NCBI GenBank assembly: GCA_025603075.1
Contig: MU626285.1
Location: forward strand, 62,001 to 126,000
DNA from: Neoconidiobolus thromboides FSU 785
Taxonomy: Eukaryota > Entomophthoromycota > Entomophthoromycetes > Entomophthorales > Neoconidiobolaceae
Direction of reading: 5' to 3'
Length of the DNA: 64,000 bases
Under the pieces are notes generated by a model. That model saw nothing but the letters and a program-made list of their open reading frames with translations. It did not search any database and was not told the DNA's origin. A program made the position numbers and the translations under genes. Below are positions 35,646 through 47,026 of the stretch, piece after piece; position 1 is the first letter of the stretch, and each line of letters begins with the position of its first letter.

Positions 35646-36560
35646 GCTAGTGTATCGTTTATAACCAAGAAAACTCCAATTATCATTATTCATCCTTTCC
35701 CCTTTGTAGCATCATAACTCTAACTAACAAATAGCTCCCTATATACACCGCTTCTTTCTTCATAGTCATCTGTGGTTGAAAATGAATATACACTGTACTG
35801 TATTTAAAAATAAATAATTTATTGTCTAGACTTTTAATTGATATTTTTATAGTTTAATTTTTATTTCTATCGTTATCCTGTAATAGGATTAGCGGGGAAT
35901 CTGGGTTTACGCCAATAATAATTGTTTTATGTTCTTGTAGACTCTAATTTTAACTTTCACTCAGTCAATGAGATAGCCAATTGAATGGATTTATGATAAG
36001 TAAATTGATAGTAGTGATTTCAATGATAATTTATTTACTATGAAATTATAGTTAAACTAATAGATGAGCTTAAAATTATAACAATATTTCAAAAGACTAC
36101 ATAAATATAAGAGTATTAAAATAGGCGGCAATAATAAAATAATGAATAGCGAAAATTGGGGATAATTATTATCAACTTACTGCATTTGGTATGTTAAGAT
36201 TTTTAGTTACCATTGTTACTAAAAACTTAGGGATTAAGTGGAGCTTATTTACATAGTTAATTATTGAAATTTAACCCCATCTTTTATTATTAGATTATCC
36301 TTAGTTCTAGATTGAGTATTATTATTAAGAACTGTGAAATATAGATGAAATAATAGTAGATGAGTTATTTTTTTTACTAACTATATTTGTAATTTAGTAT
36401 TTTATTCTCCCCTTAAAATTTGCTGCCCAATCTTTTTGTCAATGGATTGAGACTCCGGTTATGACCTTAATTGTTTATATGGAAAAATATCAAGTTTTTT
36501 AAATAATGATTTAACGATTAGTTTTGCCAATGAAATAATTCTGAAAAAACATTTGTTTAC

Positions 36561-36667
36561 TATATGGCGACGTTTTTTGCGTTTAAGAATTTTATTAACG
36601 ATTTTTTCGCTCAAATAGTGCTTAAAAGATGGAAAAAATAATGAAGCCAAAAAAAACACCCCCATAT
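36561..36667 (-). repeat. ~105-bp foldback MITE, copy 8
   Basis: Left end ATATGGCGACGT, right end ACACCCCCATAT, with an intact core (GCTCAAATAGTGC). The 68-residue ORF on the minus strand here is just a translation of the element. Confidence 0.85.
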
Positions 36668-36940
36668 GATTTTTATAATAAAATTATAGTTAAGGATCTG
36701 AATCATTGTGACTACCACCTAAACAATCCTTTATAAACTTAATATAATTTTCTAAGATCTAAAAATCTGTTAATATTTATTACAATACTTAAAACAGCAA
36801 ACTTACTAAATCTTTTTTTTAATGTCATTATGTACTACAAAATAAAACTTACAAATCAAGTTTTAAGATAATATGAAATACTTATGCCTATGTCTACAAT
36901 CCTCAATATAATCTACCTTTAAATTATTAATTCTATCACA

Positions 36941-38057
36941 CTATTCCAATTTTGCTGCGAATGATTTGAACTCAGATAGAGTAACAATTGGATCTTCTAA
37001 GCCTTGTAATAAATAAACATTCTTATAATGGTTTTGTAATCTTTATATGAAGATGCCTTTTTTGACTTGATCACTTTTTCTATCTTTTAACCGCTACTTA
37101 AGTGGGGAGATTGTTAGTAAAATTCTTAAACAAAAAAGACATCCCTATATAATAAATTTCCCCCAGTAGAGATAAGGAAAAGCTAAAAATGAAATAATTA
37201 ACTAAATGAGTACAAAGAGGATATGAATTGGCTCACTCATTCATAGCTCTGCTTCTCCGTTTACTTATAAATCCTTGGTATATCTTCCTACTTCTTCGCC
37301 TTTAAAGATAAAATAAAAGTCTAAAAAAGGATTAATAATGTAACAAATTAGTGTAATTTAGCAAAAAAGTCCTACCAACCCTCTATTTGATTATAAATCT
37401 TGGAAGCAAGTAAACCAATAAGGCAATAAGAGCTTAAATATAGGTCCTGATGACCAGGGTTCACTTAACTTAATCCTTGGTGCTAATAGCCATGTTAATA
37501 CCTTTCAAATAAAATTTCTTAGAATTTTGTTACAAGCCACAATAACTTCTTCAATTAAGTTAACTTTTGATTTTGCCAAATTGAAACGATGGCGTCAACC
37601 TTTTAAATACTAAGTAAAAATTATATAAGCGGATTTCCAAAAGTTTACCCAGCTATGGCCAAAAAGAAACAAAAGTAATTGATACGATCTTTCTTGATTT
37701 ACAAGATCTTGTCAAATAGTTAAACATTTATATAATCTATTTTCTCTTGCATAGGTATTTTGACTAGCCTTTGATGTGTTACCATGGGCTAATCGATCAT
37801 ATTCTAGAATTTTAATACCCTGATTAGTCCAGTTTGGTAGAAAAATTATGATATCGATTGATGTTCTCACATTATCCATGGGCTGTTATCAATATTGCTT
37901 CAACTAGCTTGTTTTTTTGGTTAATTTGAGGTTTGATTAGTATAGAATTTTGATTTTAGGGTAAAATAGGATTTATCGGCCATTCTTTAAGGTAGATTTT
38001 ATCGCCATCACCAGATATATAATATCTTTCATTTGTATCACAGCTATTAAATGTCAT
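36941..38057 (-). pseudogene. Broken monoacylglycerol-lipase-like alpha/beta hydrolase, split by a MITE
   Basis: Read on the minus strand from 38057, short in-order fragments in shifting frames recall a monoglyceride lipase (Yju3/MGLL type). They are MTFNSCDTNERYYISGDGDK and IYLKEWPI at the start; a HG block followed by CENINRYHNFSTKLD near 37.85 kb; LFLFGHS near 37.64 kb, the nucleophile elbow, but followed by W instead of MGG; a Leu-rich lid-like part; then, beyond the MITE at 37045-37149, HYKNVYLLQGLEDPIVTLSE with a stop at 36941-36943, which fits the C-terminal catalytic Asp loop (LQGLEDPIV). Multiple stops and frameshifts lie between fragments. The gene would have hydrolysed monoacylglycerols at membranes or lipid droplets; it is no longer functional. 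The family assignment rests on motif order and could be a related alpha/beta hydrolase. Confidence 0.6.
37045..37149 (+). repeat. ~105-bp foldback MITE, copy 9 (inside the lipase pseudogene)
   Basis: Left end ATATGAAGATGCC, right end ACATCCCTATAT, core CTTTTTCTATCTTTTAACCG. It separates the C-terminal fragment of the lipase pseudogene from the rest, and is opposite in orientation to copy 8, 380 bases away. Confidence 0.85.
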
Positions 38058-38781
38058 ATTTTTATACTCAGATGTACTCTAAGAATAATTGATCAGCTAT
38101 TGTTTTATTTCTATCATATATTTTTTTATAGTTGCAGTTTATTTAACCATCTTTTAAATAATGATTTCTAAACCTTTTTATCATTAGCTACATTTATAGG
38201 CTATCCTTAAGTTTTTAAATAACTAAATACAGGTAACTAAATTCATATCATTATCACTTCAAAATTTTACAGCACTAGCTATCACTATCTGAAAATGATC
38301 CAAATCTCTTTTTGCTTATATCTTAATTTTTTTCTTCTATTTTAAATAGTCGATTCTATATAAAATTAAATAAAATCAACTTTCTAAATTGAATTAATTC
38401 CTACATAATATATTTGGCTTTATTTTCGAGTTAATAAAACAATAATAGAAAAGTTTATTTTATATTGTAAGTTAACAATGTTCTTATTTTTATAAAAGCA
38501 TTATCTTATTCTATTTTTTAATGATCTGAGTAAATTGTTATTAATCATTTCTATTTTTGAAATTAAAATCAACAGCTATTTTTAAGTTTTCTTTAAAAAT
38601 ATAATTTAAAAATACATTTCGAAATAGATAAGTTCCTAATAAGAATAGTAAAATACTATATTTCTATATACGTTAATATAGTTTGAACAAAAACCCAAAT
38701 ACTTGGAGTTATTTTTAGCTAAAAATATATATCTAGCTCAAATGTTTTTAAATTTAAATTATTTATTTACTGAAAAAAATT

Positions 38782-38881
38782 ATATAAAGATATATATTTT
38801 TGTTTAATTTCACTAATAGCCTTTCCACTTAAATAGTACTTTAAAACGGAAAAAGTGATGAAACCAAAAGCACCCTCGTAC
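38782..38881 (-). repeat. ~105-bp foldback MITE, copy 10
   Basis: The reverse-orientation consensus (CTTTCCACTTAAATAGTAC, GAAAAAGTGATGAAACC) with decayed ends. It lies 110 bases from the tRNA gene. Confidence 0.75.
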
Positions 38882-38990
38882 GTTATGAAAAACAGTCATT
38901 AGAGTTTTTCGAAACAAACTTTTAACATTCTGAGATAAAGAGGACTTATATCTCATTTGTATAATTTTTTTACTAAAAAAAGTCTAGCTC

Positions 38991-39071
38991 GACAGCTACA
39001 GGATTTGAACCTGTGCGGGCAGAGCCCATCACATTTCGAGTGTGACTCCTTAACCACTCGGACAAACTGCC
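38991..39071 (-). tRNA. tRNA-Ser (anticodon CGA)
   Basis: On the minus strand it begins GGCAGTTTGTCCGAGTGGTT and ends in TAGCTGTC. It has a seven-pair acceptor stem, the D-loop GAGTGGTTAAGG, an anticodon stem TCACA/TGTGA enclosing loop CTCGAAA (anticodon CGA, reading UCG), a long class II variable arm (GGGCTCTGCCC) and the T-arm ACAGGTTCAAATCCTGT with internal B box GGTTCAAATCC. It is 81 bases with no intron and CCA is not encoded, as usual for eukaryotes. Confidence 0.95.
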
Positions 39072-39741
39072 AATAACAATCTAATTGGAATAATTTATTA
39101 TATAAAACTTGGATTTTTATTATTAAATAAATTAAACTAATGCTTAATGATTGTAATGTTTGCTTTATATTAGGTTGATCATAAGATAATCTTATAGTTT
39201 CAGGGAAATAAAAAACTTGTAAAAGTAAATAATTATAATACCATAAAAAATTTACATGGCAAAATTTATTTTTAGAGTTAAAAAATATTACAATTCCAGC
39301 TAACAGATTACTTTTTTTACACGATTGAATTCTAAGACTATGTTACAACTGATCTAATAGTCCATACTTCCTGATGAATTTACTCGAGTAATTATAAACA
39401 AATATTTACCTAAATAAACAATTAATAATAACCATTGGTGTAAAGGGATGTAAACTTTATCAATTTCCATTAAATCGGTTTTTTAAAATGGTCATATTTA
39501 TATATACAAATAACTAAATTAAAAACTAAACGAATTAAATGATTTAATCAATAAAATATTGCTAAGTGTTTAAAAGTAACAATGAACATATCTAAATATT
39601 GCTATAAAATGCCTACTAAATTAACATACTAATCCAACAAAAACTCAGTTAAATCACTAACTACAAAAATTTATTAATAATAAAATAAATAAATAATGAT
39701 ATAGTATTTAATTCAGATAAGTAAACATTAGTAGGCATTGT

Positions 39742-41325
39742 TTAGTCATTTTTTCTAGAAATATCATCTAATCTAGTTTGAATTTCATCCAAATCACTAT
39801 TAAGCTTAACCAATATAGCTTCAAAACGAGCCTAAATGATATTAATTAATGTTATATAGAACTAAACTATTATTTATAGAGTTACCCTAATAATAGGATT
39901 GGTAGCTGTTTTATATTCCGCCGTCCTCTTAGCAATCATTGCTATTGTATCTTTCTTAGCTTCTTTTAATGTTGACTTTTCTTTAGCAGTTTCTTCATCG
40001 TCTAAAATAAAATTAACAATCTTAGTATAGATATATAGACTAATAATATTACCATCAGATTCGGATTCAGTTTCGTCACTATCACCAGACTCAGTTTCAT
40101 CATCATCATCACCTGAACCGCTTTCATCATTATTATCTGATTCTCTTTCATCTTCATCTTCATCATCTTCATCGTCATCAGAAACTTTTGCTTTGTCTTT
40201 ATTAAATCCATTTTCAATTTTTATCACACTACTACTTTCGTCTACTTTTTCAAGATCTAAGTAACCTCCTTCATTATCATAATCAATCTCTGTGTTGGTT
40301 TCTTCTTCTGCTCCAGGCGTCAATGCTTCTGTTCCAGCTCTTGAAATGTTGTCTTCAACATTTAATTCTTTTCCTGAATTATCAGAATCATTTCCATCCG
40401 ATGCATCAGCTAATTCTATTTATTTTTAGTAAAATCATATCAACTATTATTATTTTTCATTACCGTAGATGACATCATCGGCCTTTACATCTTCAGTTAA
40501 TAACCTCTCAAGCTCATTTTCAACAATTTCAATTGTCTAAATACTAATAAGCGCTATTATATAACTATAAACCTTTTACCTGTCTTGAAACTCTTTTCCT
40601 AAATCTTCTTTTTCTAACATTTTTAAGCGGTGGGGTTATTCCATCACTCCAAATATAAGGATCTTTTTTATTTGGTCTTGAAGGTTTGAGTGTTGGATCG
40701 TCAACTACAATCATCTTCATACAAATTAAGCTTCATATTCAAATAAAATATAAAATGTTATTACCTGAGAGATATCTGCAATTTTAACCATTTGTTTATT
40801 ATTGAATATTTTTTGAGACTCAATAAGCGTTGGTAAATCAACCAATTTAACGGGGTATCCTTTATTTTTTATTTTAATCGCCCCTTCTCTTGGTTCTAGT
40901 TTAATAATTTAATAGCCATTAATAAAAAATTACGATTTCAAATTACGTGAAAAGGTGAGCCCAATAGATTGTGCACCCTCTTTTGTTTTTATAAGCTCCC
41001 TAATTCTATCAGCTAAAAAAATAGGCACTCTTAAGATGGTATGCTCTTCCAAAAAGTCTTCTTCTTCGCCCAAACCCCCCGCATCATCTCCTGAATCTTC
41101 TTCCTCTTCTTCTGCACTTTTCTTCCTCTTTCTACCGTTACTTTTTGTTTTATTATTATTTCCCATCCTTAACGCTTCCACTGTAAGCCTTATTTTAATA
41201 TCCCCATTGGACTTACTGTTTGATTTACTATTGTTTCCTGATCTTACTACATCCTTTCTACGATCTTGTCCATTGCTCTTACTTCTCTTCTTTGGCTTGT
41301 TGAAAAAGCTTCCTGACCTATACAT
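39742..41325 (-). CDS. TAF7: TAF7, TFIID subunit
   Basis: A multi-exon gene starting at 41325 with the stop at 39742-39744. The N-terminal exon is basic, then acidic (EEEEEDSGDDAGG). The TAFII55 domain follows: EEHTILRVPIFLADRIRELI, then in the next exons REGAIKIKNKGYPVKLVDLP, TLIESQKIFNNKQMVKIADI and a SQ-M-IVVDDPTL block leading to SDGITPPLKNVRKRRFRKRV. This matches the conserved core of TAF7, which contacts TAF1 and restrains its activity in TFIID. The C-terminal half is a very acidic Asp/Glu/Ser stretch (40.05-40.3 kb) and ends in a helix (FEAILVKLNSDLDEIQTRLD). It is nuclear and acts in RNA polymerase II pre-initiation. The order of motifs and the WSDGITPP block make the call firm; the exact splice sites in the acidic part are less sure. 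Confidence 0.9.
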
Positions 41326-42007
41326 TATTTAAAAATAGCAGCTAAAAATTAATAGGATAAAAATAAATTTCAAGTAATCTTTAAAAATTATAGAACTCAA
41401 ACCATGAAATTTGATTGGGTCTACATTTACTAAAAGTGTATCAGCTAATTTATTATAAAGTTAAGCTGGAATTTATAATATAATTGATAATAGTATGATA
41501 AAATAGAAATGGGATATATATTATCTATTTTGGGTACTTCAAAAAAAATAAGAAAAAGGTAGTTTAGCTAACAATCACTTGGAACTTTATTAAAAATTAA
41601 AAAAGGGGATAAAAAATTGTTCAAAACAACATTTTGAAAATAGCCTATCCTAAGTAAAGATGCTAATTTACCATTACAATAATGATTATTTATAAGCACA
41701 TGAGAATAAAAAAATTATACAATAAAATATTGAATATATATTAATACATTAAGAATGGGAAAGTATAAGCTTTTAGATAAAATGTTTAATCTTATATTAA
41801 ATATAGTTATACCTGAGTTTTAGAAAATATCTCTGATTATTCTACCGCATGTTTTTTATTCAACATTACTTGTTTCATGGTTTATTAAGTGAATAAAATA
41901 GTAAACAAATGACAGACTTATTTAATAGAAATTTATTCTTTATCATAAGGCAATATATGACAACTAAAAAAGCGATTATTAAAATAGTAATAAATAAATA
42001 GTAACAA

Positions 42008-42804
42008 TTACCCTAGTAAACTTGAGTTTACTTCATCTCCCCAGTTTTTAGTAGGTGTCAAAGTTAACACCATAGGTCTACGGATAGCTTTATAACTACC
42101 TCTCAAAATATGTATTTGGATTTTTTTCTATTTTATCTCCCATTAATACGTATTAAAGACAACAGTTAATTCAATTACCTCTTCATTTTCTTTTAAAACA
42201 CCTGGTAGCTGCTGAAGCGGTTTATCGTCGGTTTTAACAACAGTGTGGAATTTAGTTATTAAATCCCCACTTCTTAGTCCCTAAGGCAGTTGAACATTTT
42301 CTTAAAATAAGAATTAGATTGAAACTTACTGCTTTATATCCTGGGCTATTGACACTCACTTTATTGACCTCAGCAAATGGGCTTAATTCTCTAAACTATA
42401 AACTTATTTTTTTCTTGAATTCTAAAATTTATTCACTTATTAACCGATTCTTCCTTTATGTCGCTACTTTCCTTATGATAATCCACTAATGCTTTTTCAA
42501 TCTCATCCATGATCTCTTTTAAATCATTTCTACCACCTAATACTTTCAATAAATGCTAATATTTAAATAATTTACTTACGAATGATTTTAACTCGAGTAT
42601 TTCTTACTGTTGGAATATCAATATCTGCTCTTGGAAATCCTTCTATATCTACTAAGGAACCTTCTAATCCAACTTTGTTCTATTACAGTTATAGTATTAA
42701 ATAGTAACTTAATTTTTGTTTACTTCTCTTAATATGGCTTCATATCCTTTTAACTCATTTTCTAAGCTCTCCTTTTTCTTGATTAATAAATTCAACTTTT
42801 CCAT
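42008..42804 (-). CDS. NAS2: Proteasome assembly chaperone Nas2 / PSMD9 (p27)
   Basis: About 210 residues in roughly six exons, from the ATG at 42802-42804 to the TAA at 42008-42010. The N-terminus is a helical hairpin (MEKLNLLIKKKESLENELKG), followed by LEGSLVDIEGFPRADIDIPT and VRNTRV, the conserved Nas2 block. A PDZ domain follows (FAEVNKVSVNSPGYKAGLRS, GDLITKFHTVV, then LRGSYKAIRRPMVLTLTP) and the chain ends WGDEVNSSLLG. By family knowledge it binds the C-terminus of ATPase Rpt5 through its PDZ domain and escorts the Rpt4-Rpt5 module during 19S base assembly in the cytosol. Length and domain order are typical. It lies head-to-tail upstream of TAF7 on the same strand, with about 680 bases between them. 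Confidence 0.92.
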
Positions 42805-42998
42805 GACGTTTAAAATTGTAAATAAAAAATGAGTTTTTGTAAATCAAGTTTAAAATTTATAAACAACTTTTAGTTCTAAAGGATAGCTTCATATAATATG
42901 TGTAATTTTTCTTATTTTTATTAAACTTTAAAAAACCGAACTTAAATTAACTAATAAAAAATAATGATAATTTAAAATAATTATTAATATTAATAAAC

Positions 42999-45933
42999 TT
43001 AAGATTCTAATAGTTGCTCCATAAGGGATTTTAAAGCTTGGCTATAGGCAGAGATATCGGAGGTATTAGAGACAATATTTAACCTTAATTTAGAAAAAGA
43101 TTTAGGTCTAGTGTGGCATTCCAATGACAAGCTTAAAAACATAGTATTTAAAAATTTCAATACAATGGTAGCATCATCAGAATCTTTGACTTTAAGCCTA
43201 AGCGCATGATTATAAAACGAAAGTGAAAATGTTTTTAATCTTTCATGAAGGGTAGGGGCTTCTAATCCGAGCACATTAAAATTAAACTTGACCCCGGAAA
43301 TTAATAAAAATTGATAGACCTTCCAAAAATCTTCAGTTAAAAATAAGTTCGATTGATCTGTACTGGAACAAAGTTTGGAGCAATAATCGTCTAATTTCGT
43401 ATTAAATTTACTGACTACATTCTGCTGTGATAATTGGACAACTAACTTATTCAAATCACTATTATTAAATGCTTTATCTAACAGCGTGCTATAAATTAAA
43501 AATTCTTCGTATCTCTTAAGTTGTATCATCGCATTCAAAAATAATTTAATAGCTCCTGAGCTGATTGTGACACTTTGGGGACTAATATTTTGAATATCTG
43601 TTACTCCAATTCTTTTAATAAAGGCAGCAATAATTAAAGATCCTGCTTTTTCTGTATCCGAACCTGAAGATACAGCGATATTTTGTATTTCACTAATAAA
43701 GTATAAATAAAAATTAAAAAAATATGAAATATCCTTACATTTCCAATTGTAGCATTGGTAAAATATCTTTAAAGTGATTGAGCAGTAGCTCAGATATCCT
43801 ACTTTGCGCAAAAACTGGAGATCCCGAGTTTGATCTTTTTAATGTGGATTTATTACGTTGTAACGTAGATCCTGACCTATCTAGAGACTTTATGGGGATG
43901 TCTTCAGGTGACAACACATTTCTTCTCGAAGCTGATCTCATAGGTCTAGCTGGAGGACTTTGCTTAATAGAACCTTGACGAGTAAGACCTGAAGGATTTG
44001 TAGCTTCCATATCATAAACAGTTGGATAAAACAATGAGTAAATTAATGGTGTTAATAAAGAATAATCATGCTGTGACTGATTTAAATTTAGTAGCTTCTT
44101 CAACATATTAAATGTTAACTCCAAGGCTTGGGAACAATATTTAGACAATATGTTTTTAATGATTTCCTGTAAATCAAAGTTATTATAAAAACAAATAAGC
44201 TGAAATATTTTTACCGTAACCAAATCAACAATTGGAGCGGAGTAACTGTATGCTAGTAAATTGACAATTTCCCTAAAACAGTCAATAAAGCAAAATGTTT
44301 CAAATAAAAGAACTTACTCTTCCAAGCCCAAAAGTTCCTTTAAGGCCTTGTTTTCAATAAGGTATCTTAATCTTCTAGGGAAAGTATTACTTGAAGCGTT
44401 AGCGAAATTTGAATTTATAGTGGAAACTGAAAGTGGCTGAATCCTCGAAAAATTAAAGGGTACAGAATAAGCAAATTTCTCAACATCTGATTTAAACTTT
44501 AATTGTGGATCTACTACTACTTCTTCCTTCTTTTCTTCCAATTTAAAATCTTTCAAACTTTGAATTTCTTTATCATTAGGATACCCTTGAATGGATTCGC
44601 ATAATAAATCTAAAGCTGTTTGACTTACCCCTGAGCTATTCTGTATCAATTCCATCAATCTTTCACTAGCTTCTTTTAAATTTCTTGTATATATTAAATC
44701 TTCACAACGATATAAATCTTTTTGTTGTTTAGGTATACGATGTGGAATAGCATTAATTAAAACATCGTTTAAATAATCATAATAGCCCAACTCTCCAATA
44801 TCAGATACTACATAAAATCTATTTACTTTGGAATTGGATCTAGTTATTGCTGTTATTGGACTAGTATAACCTTGTTTGTCAGCAACAACCAAGCCCATAT
44901 TATTCTCTTGATTTAAAGAATACAAATAAGTTCTATAATCATAAGATGCTGCCATAATTTGATCTGAATGAGAATTAGACCAATCGACCTTAAAATAACA
45001 TTAATTAAATATAAAGTTATAGCATTTATAGCTTACTGAACTAAGAGAATTAATGGCTCTACCCATTTTCATAACAGGCGAATTCGAGTATCTTATATCC
45101 CATACAGAAAGAATACCATCATTACCTGGTCATAATATTTAGAATAAAATAATATATTATACAGATTAGTTAATACCTGCAGATGCTAACCAATAAGGTA
45201 CAAATGGGGACCATTTTAAAGAGTTAATAGAATTCCAATGACGAAAAGATGCGGAGTTGAAAGCAAATCTATTTGACCTTACATCGATTATTTTCATGCT
45301 CCCTTTATTATCACCAACAGCAATCATACCTGGCATCGATTGATAATTCGGACACCAGTTGCTTGCTTGGGCCTCATTTTCTCCTAAAGGTTGAACGAAA
45401 ATAGGAGTTTTTGAGTTCATAACATCCCAATAAAATAGATGGCCACCATATAATGAATGAAACTTATCAGTACTTGGTAATACTGGATAATTATAGGGGG
45501 TTGGACTGAACTCTAAGTTTAAAATTCTAGAATTTTTAACTTTGGTTTCTAGCTTATGATGGTATTGCGTTTTAATCAACAGTCGAGTTTCTTTATTATC
45601 TGGGTCTTCTGGATCGTTTAGGAAATCTAAAGGTGGTTTTAATAGACTTATACAACCATCCCAATGTCCTGATAATATATATGAACCACTCCATGATAAT
45701 GAGTAAATTGGTGTTGGAGTAGTAAAAGTTGAGCGCCACTGTTTCAAAATTTAGAAATATATTAAATATAAAATGAAAATATCATTACGCTTATTTCTTC
45801 CCCTTCATCAATAGATAAAAATAAGTTATTTCTTTTTGAACCTGCTCCAACTGCAATGAAGTGACTATTCTAATCAAATATGAGTTTTTCCATTTGGTTT
45901 ATATATTTTATTTATTACATCACTTTTAGCCAT
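42999..45933 (-). CDS. WD40-repeat protein with C-terminal helical domain, unknown function
   Basis: Starts in a 15-base first exon (45919-45933, MAKSD), then an intron ending GATTAG and NSHFIAVGAGSKRNNLFLSI. Later exons carry WD40-type blades (TPIYSLSWSGSYILSGHWDG, PGMIAVGDNKGSMKIIDVRS, SLKWSPFVPYWLASAG, QIMAASYDYRTYLYSL) in the first 400 or so residues. The second half is helical (DLIYTRNLKEASERLMELIQ ... FKDILPMLQLE ... AIKLFLNAMIQLKRYEEFLI) with a Ser/Pro/Arg-rich disordered insert near 43.95 kb, and stops at 42999. The total is about 880 residues. A propeller followed by an alpha-solenoid is the architecture of coat, nucleoporin and tethering proteins, so a scaffold role is plausible, but I do not recognise the family. 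The in-frame TAG that appears if 45888 is used as start is explained by the first intron. Confidence 0.72.
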
Positions 45934-47026
45934 ACATGTTATAAATTTATCTTTTTCTTGTACTAAATGGACCTTTTTAGTTTTGAGCTTGCTTTAAATT
46001 TTAAGGTTTAAATTTAAAAATATTATATAGTTAACTGTTACTTAAAATTTTTAAACGATGGCTCCTGTCTCCACTGACCCAAACTATGTATAAATCCGTG
46101 GCCTAGTTCATTCCCTCCTCCTTTTCGATTGATGTTCTCTTTTAATAACTCCATTCTATCTGTTAGTAAAATTGATCCTTTTTGTTTTTTGATGGCTTAT
46201 TTTAGTCACTGTTACTTGAGTTTGATTGGCTCCAAGGTATTAAATTAATTTTCTTCAATTTATTAGGTAATCAGTAAACATTAAAAGACACTTGTAATAT
46301 GAAAGTTGAGTAGTTAAGAAATTTATTAAAGTTGAGAAATGTATAATCTATAGATGATAAAGTATTATATTAAAAAAATTATCTTTTTCAGTGAAAAATA
46401 CCAAGTTAATTTGCTCATTTGAAATTTTAAAAATATTTTGAAATTAATTTTAAAAACAAAAATATGATTATACAATTACTAGAAGCTTAAAAAACTCATA
46501 GGGGTTATTCATCTAACATATAACCAAAGTAATACGTTGAATATGTAAATTTCCTTTAAAAAACATTACAAAGCAATAGTAATATTTAGTATATAATAAT
46601 GTGTAAAAAAATGAAATACCACAAGTTAAAGAATAGATTCATAACTGAAAGAAAAAGAGCAGTTAAATGTTCCAATTAGGGGATTCAATTCCTTTTACAA
46701 GAAGGTACTTATTGAGCCTCCCTAAACAATCAAGTTGAAATTTTTGGAAGCGTTTATACGTTTAACTATAACTACTTTTATAACTCAAACTAAGATACTA
46801 AACTAGAATTTGATAAAAAAGTAAATAGAAATGGCAACTTTATTTCAAGCATTAAGAGTAAGAAAATGGATATTGAAAATAAAAACTTGTATCAAAATCT
46901 TATTTGGATAGGGGTATATATTACACGTTACTGATAACCAATAAATTTAAACTAAGAGGATAGTCCTGAAAAATGGCTTTATATAAATTAGATTAAATAA
47001 TACACGGCTTGCATAAATAAATTAAT
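45934..47026. other. Intergenic region without a supported feature
   Basis: 1.1 kb. A short protein-like start at 46058 (MAPVSTDPNYV) is cut by a stop after 11 codons. Nothing else stands out. Confidence 0.5.

Noticed and set aside
36459-36665. 68-residue minus-strand ORF (MGVFFLASLFFPSFKHYLSE)
   Set aside because: It is a translation of MITE copy 8; the same peptide appears from copy 15 at 62603-62794.
45880-45896. In-frame TAG seven codons into the WD40 gene
   Set aside because: The TAG is the end of an intron; the true start is ATG at 45931-45933 in a 15-base exon.
46058-46200. MAPVSTDPNYV start on the plus strand
   Set aside because: Stops after 11 codons and neither frame nor splicing rescues a convincing protein.
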